DNA from: Bacteroidales bacterium MB20-C3-3
Lineage (GTDB): Bacteria > Bacteroidota > Bacteroidia > Bacteroidales > UBA932
Assembly: GCA_035609245.1 (NCBI GenBank)
Contig: CP141202.1
Span: forward strand, 1,674,001-1,738,000
Reading direction: 5' to 3'
Length of the DNA stretch: 64,000 nucleotides
Below, one piece after another: positions 50,924 to 59,547 of this stretch. The notes beneath the pieces were generated by a model. That model did not search any database and was not told the origin of the DNA. It saw only the letters and a program-made list of their open reading frames with translations. The translations under genes and the position numbers were made by a program. Every line of letters starts with the position of its first letter. Position 1 is the first letter of the stretch.

Positions 50924-51340
50924 ATGAACAAGACTATATTAATAAGTGGACTTGACAATATTGAAGAGGCTGCCGGGGAGTTTTTAATGAAAAAGCCGGC
51001 TAATATGGTTGTTGCACTTTATGGAGAGATGGGTGCAGGTAAGACCACTTTTACAAAAGCTTTATGTAAAGTGTTGGGGGTAGTGGATGGTGTGAACAGC
51101 CCAACTTTTAACCTGATTAATGAATACAGGACAGACAAGGGAGAGGTCGTTTACCATTTTGATTTTTACCGTATTAATAAACTTGAGGAGGCCTTTGATA
51201 TAGGCTTTGAAGAGTTTATTGAGTCCGGAAATCTCTGTATTATAGAGTGGCCGGAAAAAATAGAACAGATACTCCCTTCCGACACATTGCGGGTGAAAAT
51301 ATCTGTTCTTAAGGATGGCTCCAGAGAGCTTGCTTTCTAG
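50924..51340 (+). CDS. tsaE: tRNA t6A biosynthesis ATPase TsaE
   Basis: The 138-residue ATPase supports threonylcarbamoylation of A37 in ANN-reading tRNAs with TsaB and TsaD. It has Walker A LYGEMGAGKTTFTKALCK (about 33-50), NSPTFNLINEY, VYHFDFYRI and IIEWPEKI. A partner enzyme, TsaC, is encoded at 62472-63056. Its stop codon is directly followed by the end of the convergent NamZ gene. Confidence 0.96.
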   Translation: MNKTILISGLDNIEEAAGEFLMKKPANMVVALYGEMGAGKTTFTKALCKVLGVVDGVNSPTFNLINEYRTDKGEVVYHFDFYRINKLEEAFDIGFEEFIESGNLCIIEWPEKIEQILPSDTLRVKISVLKDGSRELAF

Positions 51341-52507
51341 TTAGTTCTCAGGATATAACAGGTAAGGGCGTCTCTGCTCCTTAAATTTTGCAACATCTCC
51401 TGCCCACATAGCCTTGATCTCTGCTGCTGACTTACCCTCTTTAATCATTTTGCGCACATATCCCTGGCCAATAAGAAGCTCAAAGAAAGAGCGGAAGAAA
51501 TGGTCGTCAAGGTTTAGGTTGTTATAAGCATCAATTACATATTCCAGATTAATTCCTGCCTTGTTAATCTCTTCAATTGAAGGCGTTGTTCTAAGGTCCA
51601 CACCGTAACACTCTCTGTTAAGCTGAGGTGGAAATTTTGCTCCCGGGATGCTTTTAGGGGTAAATGAGAATTTGTATCCCTTCATATTAGGATGTCCGTA
51701 CATCTGGAACGCTTCAGTTGTACCCCTTCCCAAACTCACCGGAGTAGCTTCAAAATAACAGGTTGAAGGATAGAGATAAATTGATCTCATATCAGGAAGG
51801 TTAGGGGATGGTTTAACAGGGAGCTGATACATACTTGCATGTGTATAGTTTTTGCACTTGATAACTGTAACATCGCACTGAATCCCATCTTTTAGCCATT
51901 TTTCACCATTAATCATGCCCGCCAGCTCACCAAGGGTCATGCCGTGAACTGTAGGGATAGGAAGCCAGCCGACTCCTGATTTATACTTCATATCAAGGAT
52001 AGGGCCGTCAACATAAAATCCTATTGGATTTGGTCTGTCAAGGACAATCATCTTTACTCCGCTCTCTGCACATGCCTCCATCATTCTGGCCATTGTTGTG
52101 AGGTAGGTATAAAATCTTACACCAACATCCTGAAGATCAAAAACCATTACATCAATTGTCTTCATTAGATCTGCAGATGGTTTGCCGGTGTTTCCCTCGT
52201 AAAGTGATTTGATTGGGATTCCGGTCTTTTCATCAATTGAACTTGCTACATGCTCACCTGCATCCGCATCACCTCTGAAACCATGTTCCGGAGATAGTAT
52301 AGCAACGATGTTTACCTTGAGGGAGACGAGGGAGTCCACAAGGTGTGATTTTCCAATTATTCCTGTTTGGTTTGTCAGAACTGCCACTTTTTTGCCCTTT
52401 AAAAGAGGGAGGTATTCGCTTATAGATTCCGCCCCTGTTTTAATGTTTCCGGCAATAAGCAGAGTTGCAAGAAACAGAGTTAATCCGGTTAAAAATACTT
52501 TTTTCAT
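51341..52507 (-). CDS. Exo-N-acetylmuramidase NamZ-like (DUF1343)
   Basis: Read from ATG 52507 (MKKVFLTGLTLFLATLL), the 388-residue protein has a signal peptide and the DUF1343 domain. Features: KKVAVLTNQTGIIGKSHLVD, ILSPEHGFRGDADAG, IKSLYEGNTGKPS, VFDLQDVGVRFYTYLTTM and DRPNPIGFYVDGPIL. NamZ-type enzymes remove terminal N-acetylmuramic acid from peptidoglycan fragments, which suits recycling or use of muropeptides. The frame is open back to 52555, but the extension has no signal-peptide character and overlaps selD. Confidence 0.9.
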   Translation of the reverse strand: MKKVFLTGLTLFLATLLIAGNIKTGAESISEYLPLLKGKKVAVLTNQTGIIGKSHLVDSLVSLKVNIVAILSPEHGFRGDADAGEHVASSIDEKTGIPIKSLYEGNTGKPSADLMKTIDVMVFDLQDVGVRFYTYLTTMARMMEACAESGVKMIVLDRPNPIGFYVDGPILDMKYKSGVGWLPIPTVHGMTLGELAGMINGEKWLKDGIQCDVTVIKCKNYTHASMYQLPVKPSPNLPDMRSIYLYPSTCYFEATPVSLGRGTTEAFQMYGHPNMKGYKFSFTPKSIPGAKFPPQLNRECYGVDLRTTPSIEEINKAGINLEYVIDAYNNLNLDDHFFRSFFELLIGQGYVRKMIKEGKSAAEIKAMWAGDVAKFKEQRRPYLLYPEN

Positions 52508-52541
52508 ATTTGGGGTTATTGTTTTAAATTTCTCAAATATA

Positions 52542-53582
52542 CTATATAATCTCAATATACTCCTCAGATGTACGCCTCTTGAGAGAGCCTATCCTATAAA
52601 GAGGGAAGCCCTCTCTGCTTGCTGTTTTTTCAAGTTTTTCCACCCCCTCGGGAAGTACGGCAATCAATAATCCTCCGCTGGTCTGAGGATCACAAAGAAG
52701 CATTTTTTGGTTTTCAGTTACAGAGCCGGACTTATGTCCGTAGCTTGCATAGTTTCTGAATGTCCCTCCCGGGATACACTCCTTTTCAATGTAATAAGAG
52801 GCTCCGTCAATTCTGGGGATACTGTTGAATTCAATCTCGGCTGTTAAGCCGCTCCCCTCAGCCATTTCAATGGCGTGTCCCATCAATCCAAATCCTGTAA
52901 CATCTGTGAGAGCGGTTACCTCATCAAGTTCAGATATTGCCATCCCGGGAGAATTCAGAGTTGTCATAAGTTTAAGTGCACAGGCCTTATCGTCGTCTTT
53001 TGCAAGTCCAAACTTTTCAGCTGTAGTAACGAGGCCGATTCCTATCGGCTTGGTAAGGAATAGTATTGATCCCTCCTTTGCTCCGCTGTTCTTTTTTACT
53101 CTGTTTGTATCAACAATTCCGGTTACGGCAAGGCCGAATATCGGATCGGATATATTTATACTATGCCCGCCTGCAAGAGGAATACCTGCATTGTCGCAGA
53201 CCTCTCTTGCTCCTGCTACAACATCAGCAGCAAGTGATCCGGGAAGTTTTTCAAGAGGCCATCCCAGTATTGCAATAGCCATTATAGGCTTGCCACCCAT
53301 TGCGTATATGTCTGATATTGCATTAGTCGCTGAAATCCGTCCAAAATCTCTGGCATTATCCACAATAGGAGTAAAGAAATCTGTTGTGCTGATTATAGCC
53401 TTCCCGTCACCAATATCGTATACTGCAGCATCATCTTTGCTGTCGTTTCCCACGATCAGATTTGGAAAATTGAGTCCGGAAACACTTCCTTTCAGAATCT
53501 CTTCGAGATCTTTAGGGGCTATTTTGCATCCGCAGCCTGCCCCGGGACTGAATTGTGTAAGGCGTGTATTTTCCTTGCTCAT
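52542..53582 (-). CDS. selD: Selenide, water dikinase
   Basis: The 346-residue enzyme makes selenophosphate from selenide and ATP. The catalytic loop GAGCGCKIAPKDLEEIL carries cysteine (not selenocysteine) near residue 17; other motifs are DDAAVYDIGDGKAIISTTDFF, AGGHSINISDPIFGLAVTG, TDVTGFGLMGHAIEMAEGS and DPQTSGGLLIAVLP. It overlaps the DsrE-like gene by four bases and belongs with mnmH, so selenium here goes at least to tRNA. Confidence 0.96.
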   Translation of the reverse strand: MSKENTRLTQFSPGAGCGCKIAPKDLEEILKGSVSGLNFPNLIVGNDSKDDAAVYDIGDGKAIISTTDFFTPIVDNARDFGRISATNAISDIYAMGGKPIMAIAILGWPLEKLPGSLAADVVAGAREVCDNAGIPLAGGHSINISDPIFGLAVTGIVDTNRVKKNSGAKEGSILFLTKPIGIGLVTTAEKFGLAKDDDKACALKLMTTLNSPGMAISELDEVTALTDVTGFGLMGHAIEMAEGSGLTAEIEFNSIPRIDGASYYIEKECIPGGTFRNYASYGHKSGSVTENQKMLLCDPQTSGGLLIAVLPEGVEKLEKTASREGFPLYRIGSLKRRTSEEYIEII

Positions 53583-53935
53583 AGCTTAATGAGTTTAGTG
53601 CTGTTGTACTGGATATCAATAATGTCCAGCATTGTTCCAACGCTGCCGGTTTCAACTTTGTCAAGCAAATTGTAGAAGATAAGACAAGTTTTACATATCA
53701 CAATTTTGCTCCCCATACTCTCCAGTTTTACTAATTCATCTGTAAAACCTGAATTTTTGCAGGCAGCCTTAACACCCTCTCCGTACATACAGATATATGC
53801 AGGAATTCGCTGCTCAGAAATTATAAGTGTCAGATAGTTTTTAAGTAAAGTGTGGGATAGTTCTTCAGGAGCATTACCCATCCCAAATCTGTCAATTATT
53901 AAGGCAACTTTAACATTGCCTGATCTGTCATTCAT
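53579..53935 (-). CDS. DsrE-like protein of the selenium operon (YedF C-terminal domain type)
   Basis: From ATG 53935 the product has 118 residues. It resembles the DsrE-like half of YedF: IIDRFGMGNAPEELSHTLLKNYL, ICMYGEGVKAACKNSG and IVICKTCLIFYNL with a CxxC-type cysteine pair, then GSVGTMLDIIDI. The N-terminal TusA/SirA domain of full YedF is missing. Its place between mnmH and selD suggests a part in delivering reduced selenium or sulfur; the activity is not proven. ATG 53962 is an alternative start that would overlap mnmH. Confidence 0.75.
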   Translation of the reverse strand: MNDRSGNVKVALIIDRFGMGNAPEELSHTLLKNYLTLIISEQRIPAYICMYGEGVKAACKNSGFTDELVKLESMGSKIVICKTCLIFYNLLDKVETGSVGTMLDIIDIQYNSTKLIKL

Positions 53936-53948
53936 ATTGTAACAATTA

Positions 53949-54992
53949 CTAATTAAAAACAATTTTTTTCGCTAGGTTTTTTAACTCCTCTAAGATATTC
54001 TCCCCATCCAGTGAATCCATTTTTACAGATGGCAGAGATTCCCTGTCACCAAACCGTGTGTCCAACTGGCTGCCATAGGCCGAATCATAATAGTCCAGGC
54101 ATATTCTGGCTGATTGTTCTATGTCACCGGAATTGCATGCATCAAGTGCCTTTTTACATTTGTCAAAGCCGAGGCGCTTCTCTATCTTTTTAATAGAAGC
54201 AGCAAGCCCCTCTGCTTCAAAGCATGCGTAATCCCTCATTAATCTTGCCAGGCGGATCTCGTAAGGTACATCTACCCTAATAAGAGGCGATGACCTCATC
54301 TGGTCCCAGAAGGGCTGAGGAATAAATACCTTGCCAACATTTCTGCTCTCGTCTTCGACCCATACATGATGGCTAGTATCAAGCTTTGCAATCTCTGAGT
54401 GAAGTAAATTTTCAAACTGTTCTGTAGATGGCTGATTTGGTTGTCCAAGAGATCCAAAAGCTGAACCTTTGTGGTTAGCCAGCCCTTCGAGATCAAGGAT
54501 CTGCTCACCTGAACCCTGCAGTAATTGCAGTAGTTCTGTTTTTCCGGATCCGGTGTAGCCTCCCAGAAGAAGAATTTTTAACGGAGCAGAAAAACTGCTA
54601 TGCACCAATTTTCTGTATCCTTTGTAACCCTCCTCCAGAAGAGAGACCTTTAGCCCGACAGTCTCAAGTAACCACGCCATTGAGGAGGATCTCATTCCAC
54701 CTCTCCAGCAGTGAACCAGAATCTCAGGTGAGTTAAGTTTAAGTGCAAATTTTGTGAATCCCTTAAGTTTAGGACCAACAAATTCAAGCCCTTTCTGAAC
54801 AGATATAATTTTGCCCTGCTGTTTGTAAAGTGTCCCTACTTTCGCCCTCTCTTCATCGTTAAACAGGGGTAAAGAGAGAGCCCCCGGAATATGTCCCTGA
54901 ACATACTCTCCGGGGGATCTTACATCCAGCACGGGAAGGCTCTTCGCCTTAATGATAAACTCTTCAGCTGTTAGTACCTTTGCCATACTCAA
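53949..54992 (-). CDS. mnmH: tRNA 2-selenouridine synthase
   Basis: The 347-residue enzyme replaces sulfur by selenium in 2-thiouridine at the wobble position of tRNA. It has an N-terminal rhodanese domain (LPVLDVRSPGEYVQGHIPGA, active-site Cys in ILVHCWRGGMRSSSMAWLLE, about 96) and a P-loop domain (LLLGGYTGSGKTELLQLL, about 145). Selenophosphate comes from SelD encoded in the same unit. MSMAKV gives two close start codons (54992 or 54986). Confidence 0.95.
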   Translation of the reverse strand: MSMAKVLTAEEFIIKAKSLPVLDVRSPGEYVQGHIPGALSLPLFNDEERAKVGTLYKQQGKIISVQKGLEFVGPKLKGFTKFALKLNSPEILVHCWRGGMRSSSMAWLLETVGLKVSLLEEGYKGYRKLVHSSFSAPLKILLLGGYTGSGKTELLQLLQGSGEQILDLEGLANHKGSAFGSLGQPNQPSTEQFENLLHSEIAKLDTSHHVWVEDESRNVGKVFIPQPFWDQMRSSPLIRVDVPYEIRLARLMRDYACFEAEGLAASIKKIEKRLGFDKCKKALDACNSGDIEQSARICLDYYDSAYGSQLDTRFGDRESLPSVKMDSLDGENILEELKNLAKKIVFN

Positions 54993-55012
54993 TGCAAAAG
55001 TACTCTTTTTTT

Positions 55013-56353
55013 CTAGAATTTGAATCTAAGTCCAAGTGATGGCAGGAAGGCAGTTGTCTTGTAGTCTCCTCCAAAAAGGGTTGCATTATTCTGGATATAC
55101 TTTCCGTTTGTTTTAACACCTTGGTTATACTGGAAAGCAAAATCGACATCCATAAACTTAGCCGCTTTATAAGTAAAACCTGTAGTGACGCTTATCTTAT
55201 CAGACCCCGGAGAATCAGGAGTATAAAGAGTCAGGTCAGAAGGGGTATTATCATAAACAAATCCGGCTCTTGCAATAAAATTCTTAGTACAGTAAAATTC
55301 TGCTCCCAAACGGTAAATCATAGTGTTTGAGAAATTCTTCGGAGAGTTCATTTTTACATTAGGGAAAACGATTGATAAGGTATCATAAGCCTTCCACCCC
55401 ACATATTGCAGTTCTGCCGACAGTAACATCTTGTCAGTAGCTTTCCATGCAATACCCAGATTTGTATTAGAAGGTATTGGCAACTCTGCGTCAAATTCTG
55501 CACCATTCAGCGCAATTGCACCTTTGATTGCTGCAGGGAAGTTAGGACTCTGTGAAAGCATCCCAAAAAGAGTTTGTAACTCAGGAGATCCATAGCTTAT
55601 TGCGGCACTTCCTCCCTCAAGTTTCATCATAACCTTTGAGCGGTATGAAAGTCCTATACTAAGCCTCTCTGTAGGACTGTACAGGATGCCGATATTAAAT
55701 CCCAGCCCTATTCCTGATTTTCCGCTCAGGTTCATATCAAGCGGAGAGACATTCAGATTATTATTAATTATTGGGTGATACTGTGCAGGAAGAAGTGGAA
55801 GGAAAGCTGCAACTGATCCCACAGGCATTATCCCTTTACTCATCTCCATACTTCCAAAATCAGCCATAAGTCCTGCACCAATACTAAGGTGGTCATTGAA
55901 CTTATATGAAATAGTTGGCTGTACAGAAAAAACCTTCAGCGATATGTTCTGGATATATGTTGAGCCTGTCCAGTTATCCGGCCACACAAGAGAGTTACCG
56001 GCGGGATTTGTAATACTTACCCCTGCATAAAGGTTGTCAATAATCTTAAATCCGGCATAACCAAAAAGGGGAGTTCCAATAGGATTATCTGTCTCAGCAC
56101 TGTAGTTGCCTGATGTAAACTTTACTTTAGAGAATATGGCAGTAGCTCCTAAAGACAAATCTACCTTACCCTCCATATATGATAACCCTGCAGGGTTAAA
56201 CAGCATACTCTCTCCACCCAGCTTTAAAGCTGTTCCCAGATGCCCCATTCCAAGCTGGCGTGCACTCTGAGTGTTTAGCTGGTAGCCTTCAGCCATCAGC
56301 GACAGGCCAATCAGATTGGCCATAATAAACATTGAAATTTTCTTCAGTTTCAT
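55013..56353 (-). CDS. FadL/OmpP1-family outer-membrane transporter
   Basis: The 446-residue protein has a signal peptide and the FadL start SARQLGMGHLGTALKLGGES, followed by FNPAGLSYMEGKVDLSLG and a long barrel ending in LGLRFKF with a terminal Phe. FadL proteins bring long-chain fatty acids or other hydrophobic compounds through the outer membrane. A TAGTTTTG box (complement of 56377-56384) is the likely -7 element. mnmH follows 20 bases downstream on the same strand. Confidence 0.93.
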   Translation of the reverse strand: MKLKKISMFIMANLIGLSLMAEGYQLNTQSARQLGMGHLGTALKLGGESMLFNPAGLSYMEGKVDLSLGATAIFSKVKFTSGNYSAETDNPIGTPLFGYAGFKIIDNLYAGVSITNPAGNSLVWPDNWTGSTYIQNISLKVFSVQPTISYKFNDHLSIGAGLMADFGSMEMSKGIMPVGSVAAFLPLLPAQYHPIINNNLNVSPLDMNLSGKSGIGLGFNIGILYSPTERLSIGLSYRSKVMMKLEGGSAAISYGSPELQTLFGMLSQSPNFPAAIKGAIALNGAEFDAELPIPSNTNLGIAWKATDKMLLSAELQYVGWKAYDTLSIVFPNVKMNSPKNFSNTMIYRLGAEFYCTKNFIARAGFVYDNTPSDLTLYTPDSPGSDKISVTTGFTYKAAKFMDVDFAFQYNQGVKTNGKYIQNNATLFGGDYKTTAFLPSLGLRFKF

Positions 56354-56376
56354 TTTATTAATATTTTGAACGGTTG

Positions 56377-56384
56377 CAAAACTA
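56377..56384 (-). promoter_or_regulatory. -7 box of the FadL-like gene
   Basis: TAGTTTTG on the minus strand, 23 bases before the start codon; no -33 box at the usual distance. Confidence 0.5.
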
Positions 56385-56484
56385 GAATAAAAATTACTTT
56401 GCTATACTCGCTTTTGAGCAAAAGCCTGTAAAGAATTGATTATGAGAAATAAGAAAAGTATACTATTTTTGACATTAGGTGTAT

Positions 56485-56517
56485 AAAAAAGGCTAACCAA
56501 ATATTTTTTGGTCAGCC
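56485..56517 (-). terminator. Terminator of the S9 peptidase gene
   Basis: On the minus strand GGCTGACCAA pairs with TTGGTTAGCC (one G-U pair), followed by six U residues. It lies 26 bases after the peptidase stop. Confidence 0.9.
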
Positions 56518-56542
56518 TCAGTAAATTTTAGTCGTATATGAT

Positions 56543-58981
56543 CTAATTATTATTCATTTCAGGGATCTCAACTTCATTTTTATAATCACCAATCAGATAC
56601 CTTGAGAAGTAGTCACCCATTCTCCAGAAGAAGTACTCTGTCATATCACCAAATCCGTGGCGCTGGCCGGGAAGCATCATCATATCAAATCTTTTGTTTG
56701 CGCGGATGAGTGCGTTAACCATTCTGAGAGTGTTACCGGGGTGTACATTATTGTCAATATCTCCGGTAAAGAGAAGCAGTCTGCCCTTTAGATTTTTTGC
56801 AATCTCGGAGTTTTTATCAATACTGTATTTAAATGTGGTATCGCCCTTTTCAGTAATGCTTTCAAGTACTCCATGGTGCTGCTCGCTCCACCAGCGATTG
56901 TAAATATTGTTTTCGTGATTACCTGCAGATGAGACAGCAACTTTAAAGAAATCCGGGTAAACCAGCATAGCTGCCGTTGACATGAATCCTCCGCCAGAGT
57001 GTCCGTGAATACCTACCTTTGATCCGTCAATAAACGGATGTTTTGCAGCTAATCTCTCTACAACTACCTTTTTGTCCTCAAGTCCATAATCTCTGAGATT
57101 TCCGTAACCAAAGTTATGATACCACTTAGAACGGGAAGGGTGACCACCTCTGTTACCAACAGTAATTACCACAAAACCAAACTGGGCAAGCCTGTCAACT
57201 CTGTCCATTGATTTTGTCCAGGAAGCATTTACAGCCTCTGTCTGAGGGCCAGGATAAACATACTCGATAATTGGATATTTTTTAGTTGAATCAAAATCAA
57301 ATGGTTTATACATTACTCCGTAAAGATCTGTAACACCATCACCGGCTTTAACTTTAAAGAGTTCAGGAAACTTGTACCCTGCAGCAAACAGAGGTGAGAG
57401 GTCCGTCTCTTCCAAATCCAGAATTTTTTTGCCTGTATTGTCATAAAGAGCACTCTTTGGAGCGGTGTTAACCCTTGAGTAGTTGCTGATAAAGTACTTG
57501 CCATTATCAGATGTATTTGACTCAAAATTGTAATCCCCGGAATTAAGAATCTTCAATCCTGAGCCATCAAAATTAACCCTGTACTGATGTGTATAATATG
57601 GATTTTCTCCCTTTTCTCTTGCATTTGCAGTAAAGTATATTACTCTTTGAACAGGGTCAACTGCAGTCACCTCCTCAACATGAAAATCTCCGGATGTAAC
57701 AGGATTCTTCAATTTCCCATTTTCATCAAAGAGATAAAGATGAGCCCATCCTGACCTTTCGCTCCACCAGATAAACTCTTTGCCATTATTCACCAGGTTA
57801 AGCTGACGAGTCTCAACATATGTATTTAATCTCTCTTCAACCAAAGTTGTCAGAGTATCAGATGTAACAAATGCAGCACACAGATCTACCCTTTTTAAAT
57901 CACGGCTTGTTCGGGTAACATAAAATTTATCAGTAGTACCCATCCATACACTGTGCATAATGGAGTCTCCATAATTCTTCTGCAGTACAGGCTGATTAAG
58001 GATTCTAATCTCTTGATCTTTAAAAGCGGCGCTCTTAATCTCTCTATATGATTTATTCTCCATGTCAAATAGATAGAGATGACGAACCGGAGCTTCACTC
58101 TCTCCCGGCATATGATATTTGTATGTTTCCAGCTTTGGTCTTGGGTTGGCAAGGACATCAATAACCCACAGATCTTTAACTTTTGAAGTATTGCTTCTTA
58201 CGAAAGCAAAGCTTTTTGAATCAGGAGACCATAAAATATAGGCTCCGCTTCTCTTCTTTTTATCTTTGTCTGTAGCGTAGGGATCACTGTTGCCACCTCC
58301 AAATCCAAAATCTTTAGTGCCCTCAGTTGTTAACTGGTGCTCAACAATAGTTGAGTCCTCCTCATCTTTCCGGGCCTTCTCAAAATTTTCCATATCCATC
58401 CAGTAAAGGTTGAAATCTCTTGAGAAAACAACGTACTTTTTATCCGGAGAGATACTACCCCATCTGGGATACGGTTTTGGAGTTTTATAATCTTTTATTT
58501 CAGTAAGTTTGCCTGATGCAATATCGTAATCAAACCCGTGGACTTTTTTAACCTTCTTTGATTTTCCTGTCTTCTCGTCCTTTTCATCAACATCTGCAGT
58601 ACTCTTAATCTCAAATCTGAATTTAACATCATCAATTAGACGGATGTTTTGAATTGGGATATTTTGAGCGTCAAAAGGATCTTTTACAATTTCTGTAAGT
58701 TGAGCGGCAAGTTTAACATTGTCAAATACCTGTTTCTTAGATCCTGTTACGGGATCTGCAATGTAATAGAAAGTGCCTTCTGTAGTTTGCCAGTTATACC
58801 AGAACTTATCAGAGTTCTTAAACCACCTAGGATTTACAGCGGTTGAAAATACCATCTTTCCAACCTTTTTTGGAGAGAATCTGGCTGCCAGTTCATAATT
58901 TGCTTTTGTCACAGGGGTATTCTGGGCAAACACAAACGAAACTGAAAAAATAACAGCCAGCAGGATGAGTGTTTTTTTCAT
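56543..58981 (-). CDS. S9-family dipeptidyl peptidase (DPP-IV-like)
   Basis: The 812-residue secreted enzyme has a signal peptide (to FVFAQ, about 20), a beta-propeller (about 60-540) and an alpha/beta-hydrolase domain. The catalytic triad is visible: Ser in GIHGHSGGGFMS (about 648), Asp in GDIDNNVHPGN (about 735) and His in GQRHGFGDM (about 770). The PIIEYVYPGPQTEAV oxyanion region fits DPP-IV. A large insert with many charged residues (DEKDEKTGKSKKVKKV, about 125-140) lies in the propeller. It releases dipeptides from peptides in the periplasm, consistent with amino-acid use. Confidence 0.94.
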   Translation of the reverse strand: MKKTLILLAVIFSVSFVFAQNTPVTKANYELAARFSPKKVGKMVFSTAVNPRWFKNSDKFWYNWQTTEGTFYYIADPVTGSKKQVFDNVKLAAQLTEIVKDPFDAQNIPIQNIRLIDDVKFRFEIKSTADVDEKDEKTGKSKKVKKVHGFDYDIASGKLTEIKDYKTPKPYPRWGSISPDKKYVVFSRDFNLYWMDMENFEKARKDEEDSTIVEHQLTTEGTKDFGFGGGNSDPYATDKDKKKRSGAYILWSPDSKSFAFVRSNTSKVKDLWVIDVLANPRPKLETYKYHMPGESEAPVRHLYLFDMENKSYREIKSAAFKDQEIRILNQPVLQKNYGDSIMHSVWMGTTDKFYVTRTSRDLKRVDLCAAFVTSDTLTTLVEERLNTYVETRQLNLVNNGKEFIWWSERSGWAHLYLFDENGKLKNPVTSGDFHVEEVTAVDPVQRVIYFTANAREKGENPYYTHQYRVNFDGSGLKILNSGDYNFESNTSDNGKYFISNYSRVNTAPKSALYDNTGKKILDLEETDLSPLFAAGYKFPELFKVKAGDGVTDLYGVMYKPFDFDSTKKYPIIEYVYPGPQTEAVNASWTKSMDRVDRLAQFGFVVITVGNRGGHPSRSKWYHNFGYGNLRDYGLEDKKVVVERLAAKHPFIDGSKVGIHGHSGGGFMSTAAMLVYPDFFKVAVSSAGNHENNIYNRWWSEQHHGVLESITEKGDTTFKYSIDKNSEIAKNLKGRLLLFTGDIDNNVHPGNTLRMVNALIRANKRFDMMMLPGQRHGFGDMTEYFFWRMGDYFSRYLIGDYKNEVEIPEMNNN

Positions 58982-59031
58982 AAGTTTATAGTTAGATTAT
59001 TTATAATTTGACTTTTAAAAATGTACTTAGT

Positions 59032-59547
59032 TTAAATCTCAGGACTCAGATTTGTGCTTTTCTTCCATTCTCCAACCTCCATGTCAGAAATGGTCCCGTT
59101 TTCAATTCGAAATCTCAATGCAGTTCTAACATTATGAAACCCCTGTATTCCGGCAGCTCCCGGGTTGATTGTGAGCATATTGTACTTTTTATCATTTATG
59201 ACTTTTAATATGTGAGAATGTCCGCAGATAAAAATATCCGGCCTGTGTGCTTCAATTAGTTGAAGAGCTTTGTAATCATATCTCCCGGGATAACCACCAA
59301 TATGTATCATAAGAACTTTCATCCCCTCAACACTCATTAACTGAATAAATGGATGAACTACTCTCACGGATGTGCCATCACAATTTCCGTAAACACCTTT
59401 AAGTGGTTTAAATGACGATATTCTGTCTGATACATCCAGATTGCCAAAGTCTCCGGCATGCCAGATTTCGTCAACATCTTTGAAGAACTCCTGAAGTTTT
59501 TCGTCAAAAAATGAATGGGTGTCTGAAAGGAGACCGATATATGCCAT
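59032..59547 (-). CDS. YfcE/MJ0936-type metallophosphoesterase
   Basis: The 171-residue phosphodiesterase has all metal motifs: GLLSDTHSFFD (about 5-15), WHAGDFGN (about 29), GVYGNCDGTSVR (about 51), MIHIGGYPGRYD and CGHSHILKV (about 108-116). The substrate is probably a phosphodiester and remains unknown. Its start shares one base with the stop of the acyltransferase gene upstream, so they are co-translated. Confidence 0.92.
   Translation of the reverse strand: MAYIGLLSDTHSFFDEKLQEFFKDVDEIWHAGDFGNLDVSDRISSFKPLKGVYGNCDGTSVRVVHPFIQLMSVEGMKVLMIHIGGYPGRYDYKALQLIEAHRPDIFICGHSHILKVINDKKYNMLTINPGAAGIQGFHNVRTALRFRIENGTISDMEVGEWKKSTNLSPEI

Noticed and set aside
52542-53582. Selenocysteine in SelD
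   Set aside because: The catalytic loop reads GAGCGCK with cysteine codons and no in-frame TGA.
52825-53589. A 254-codon plus-strand frame opposite selD
   Set aside because: Antisense shadow of selD; its composition is biased and no domain is visible.
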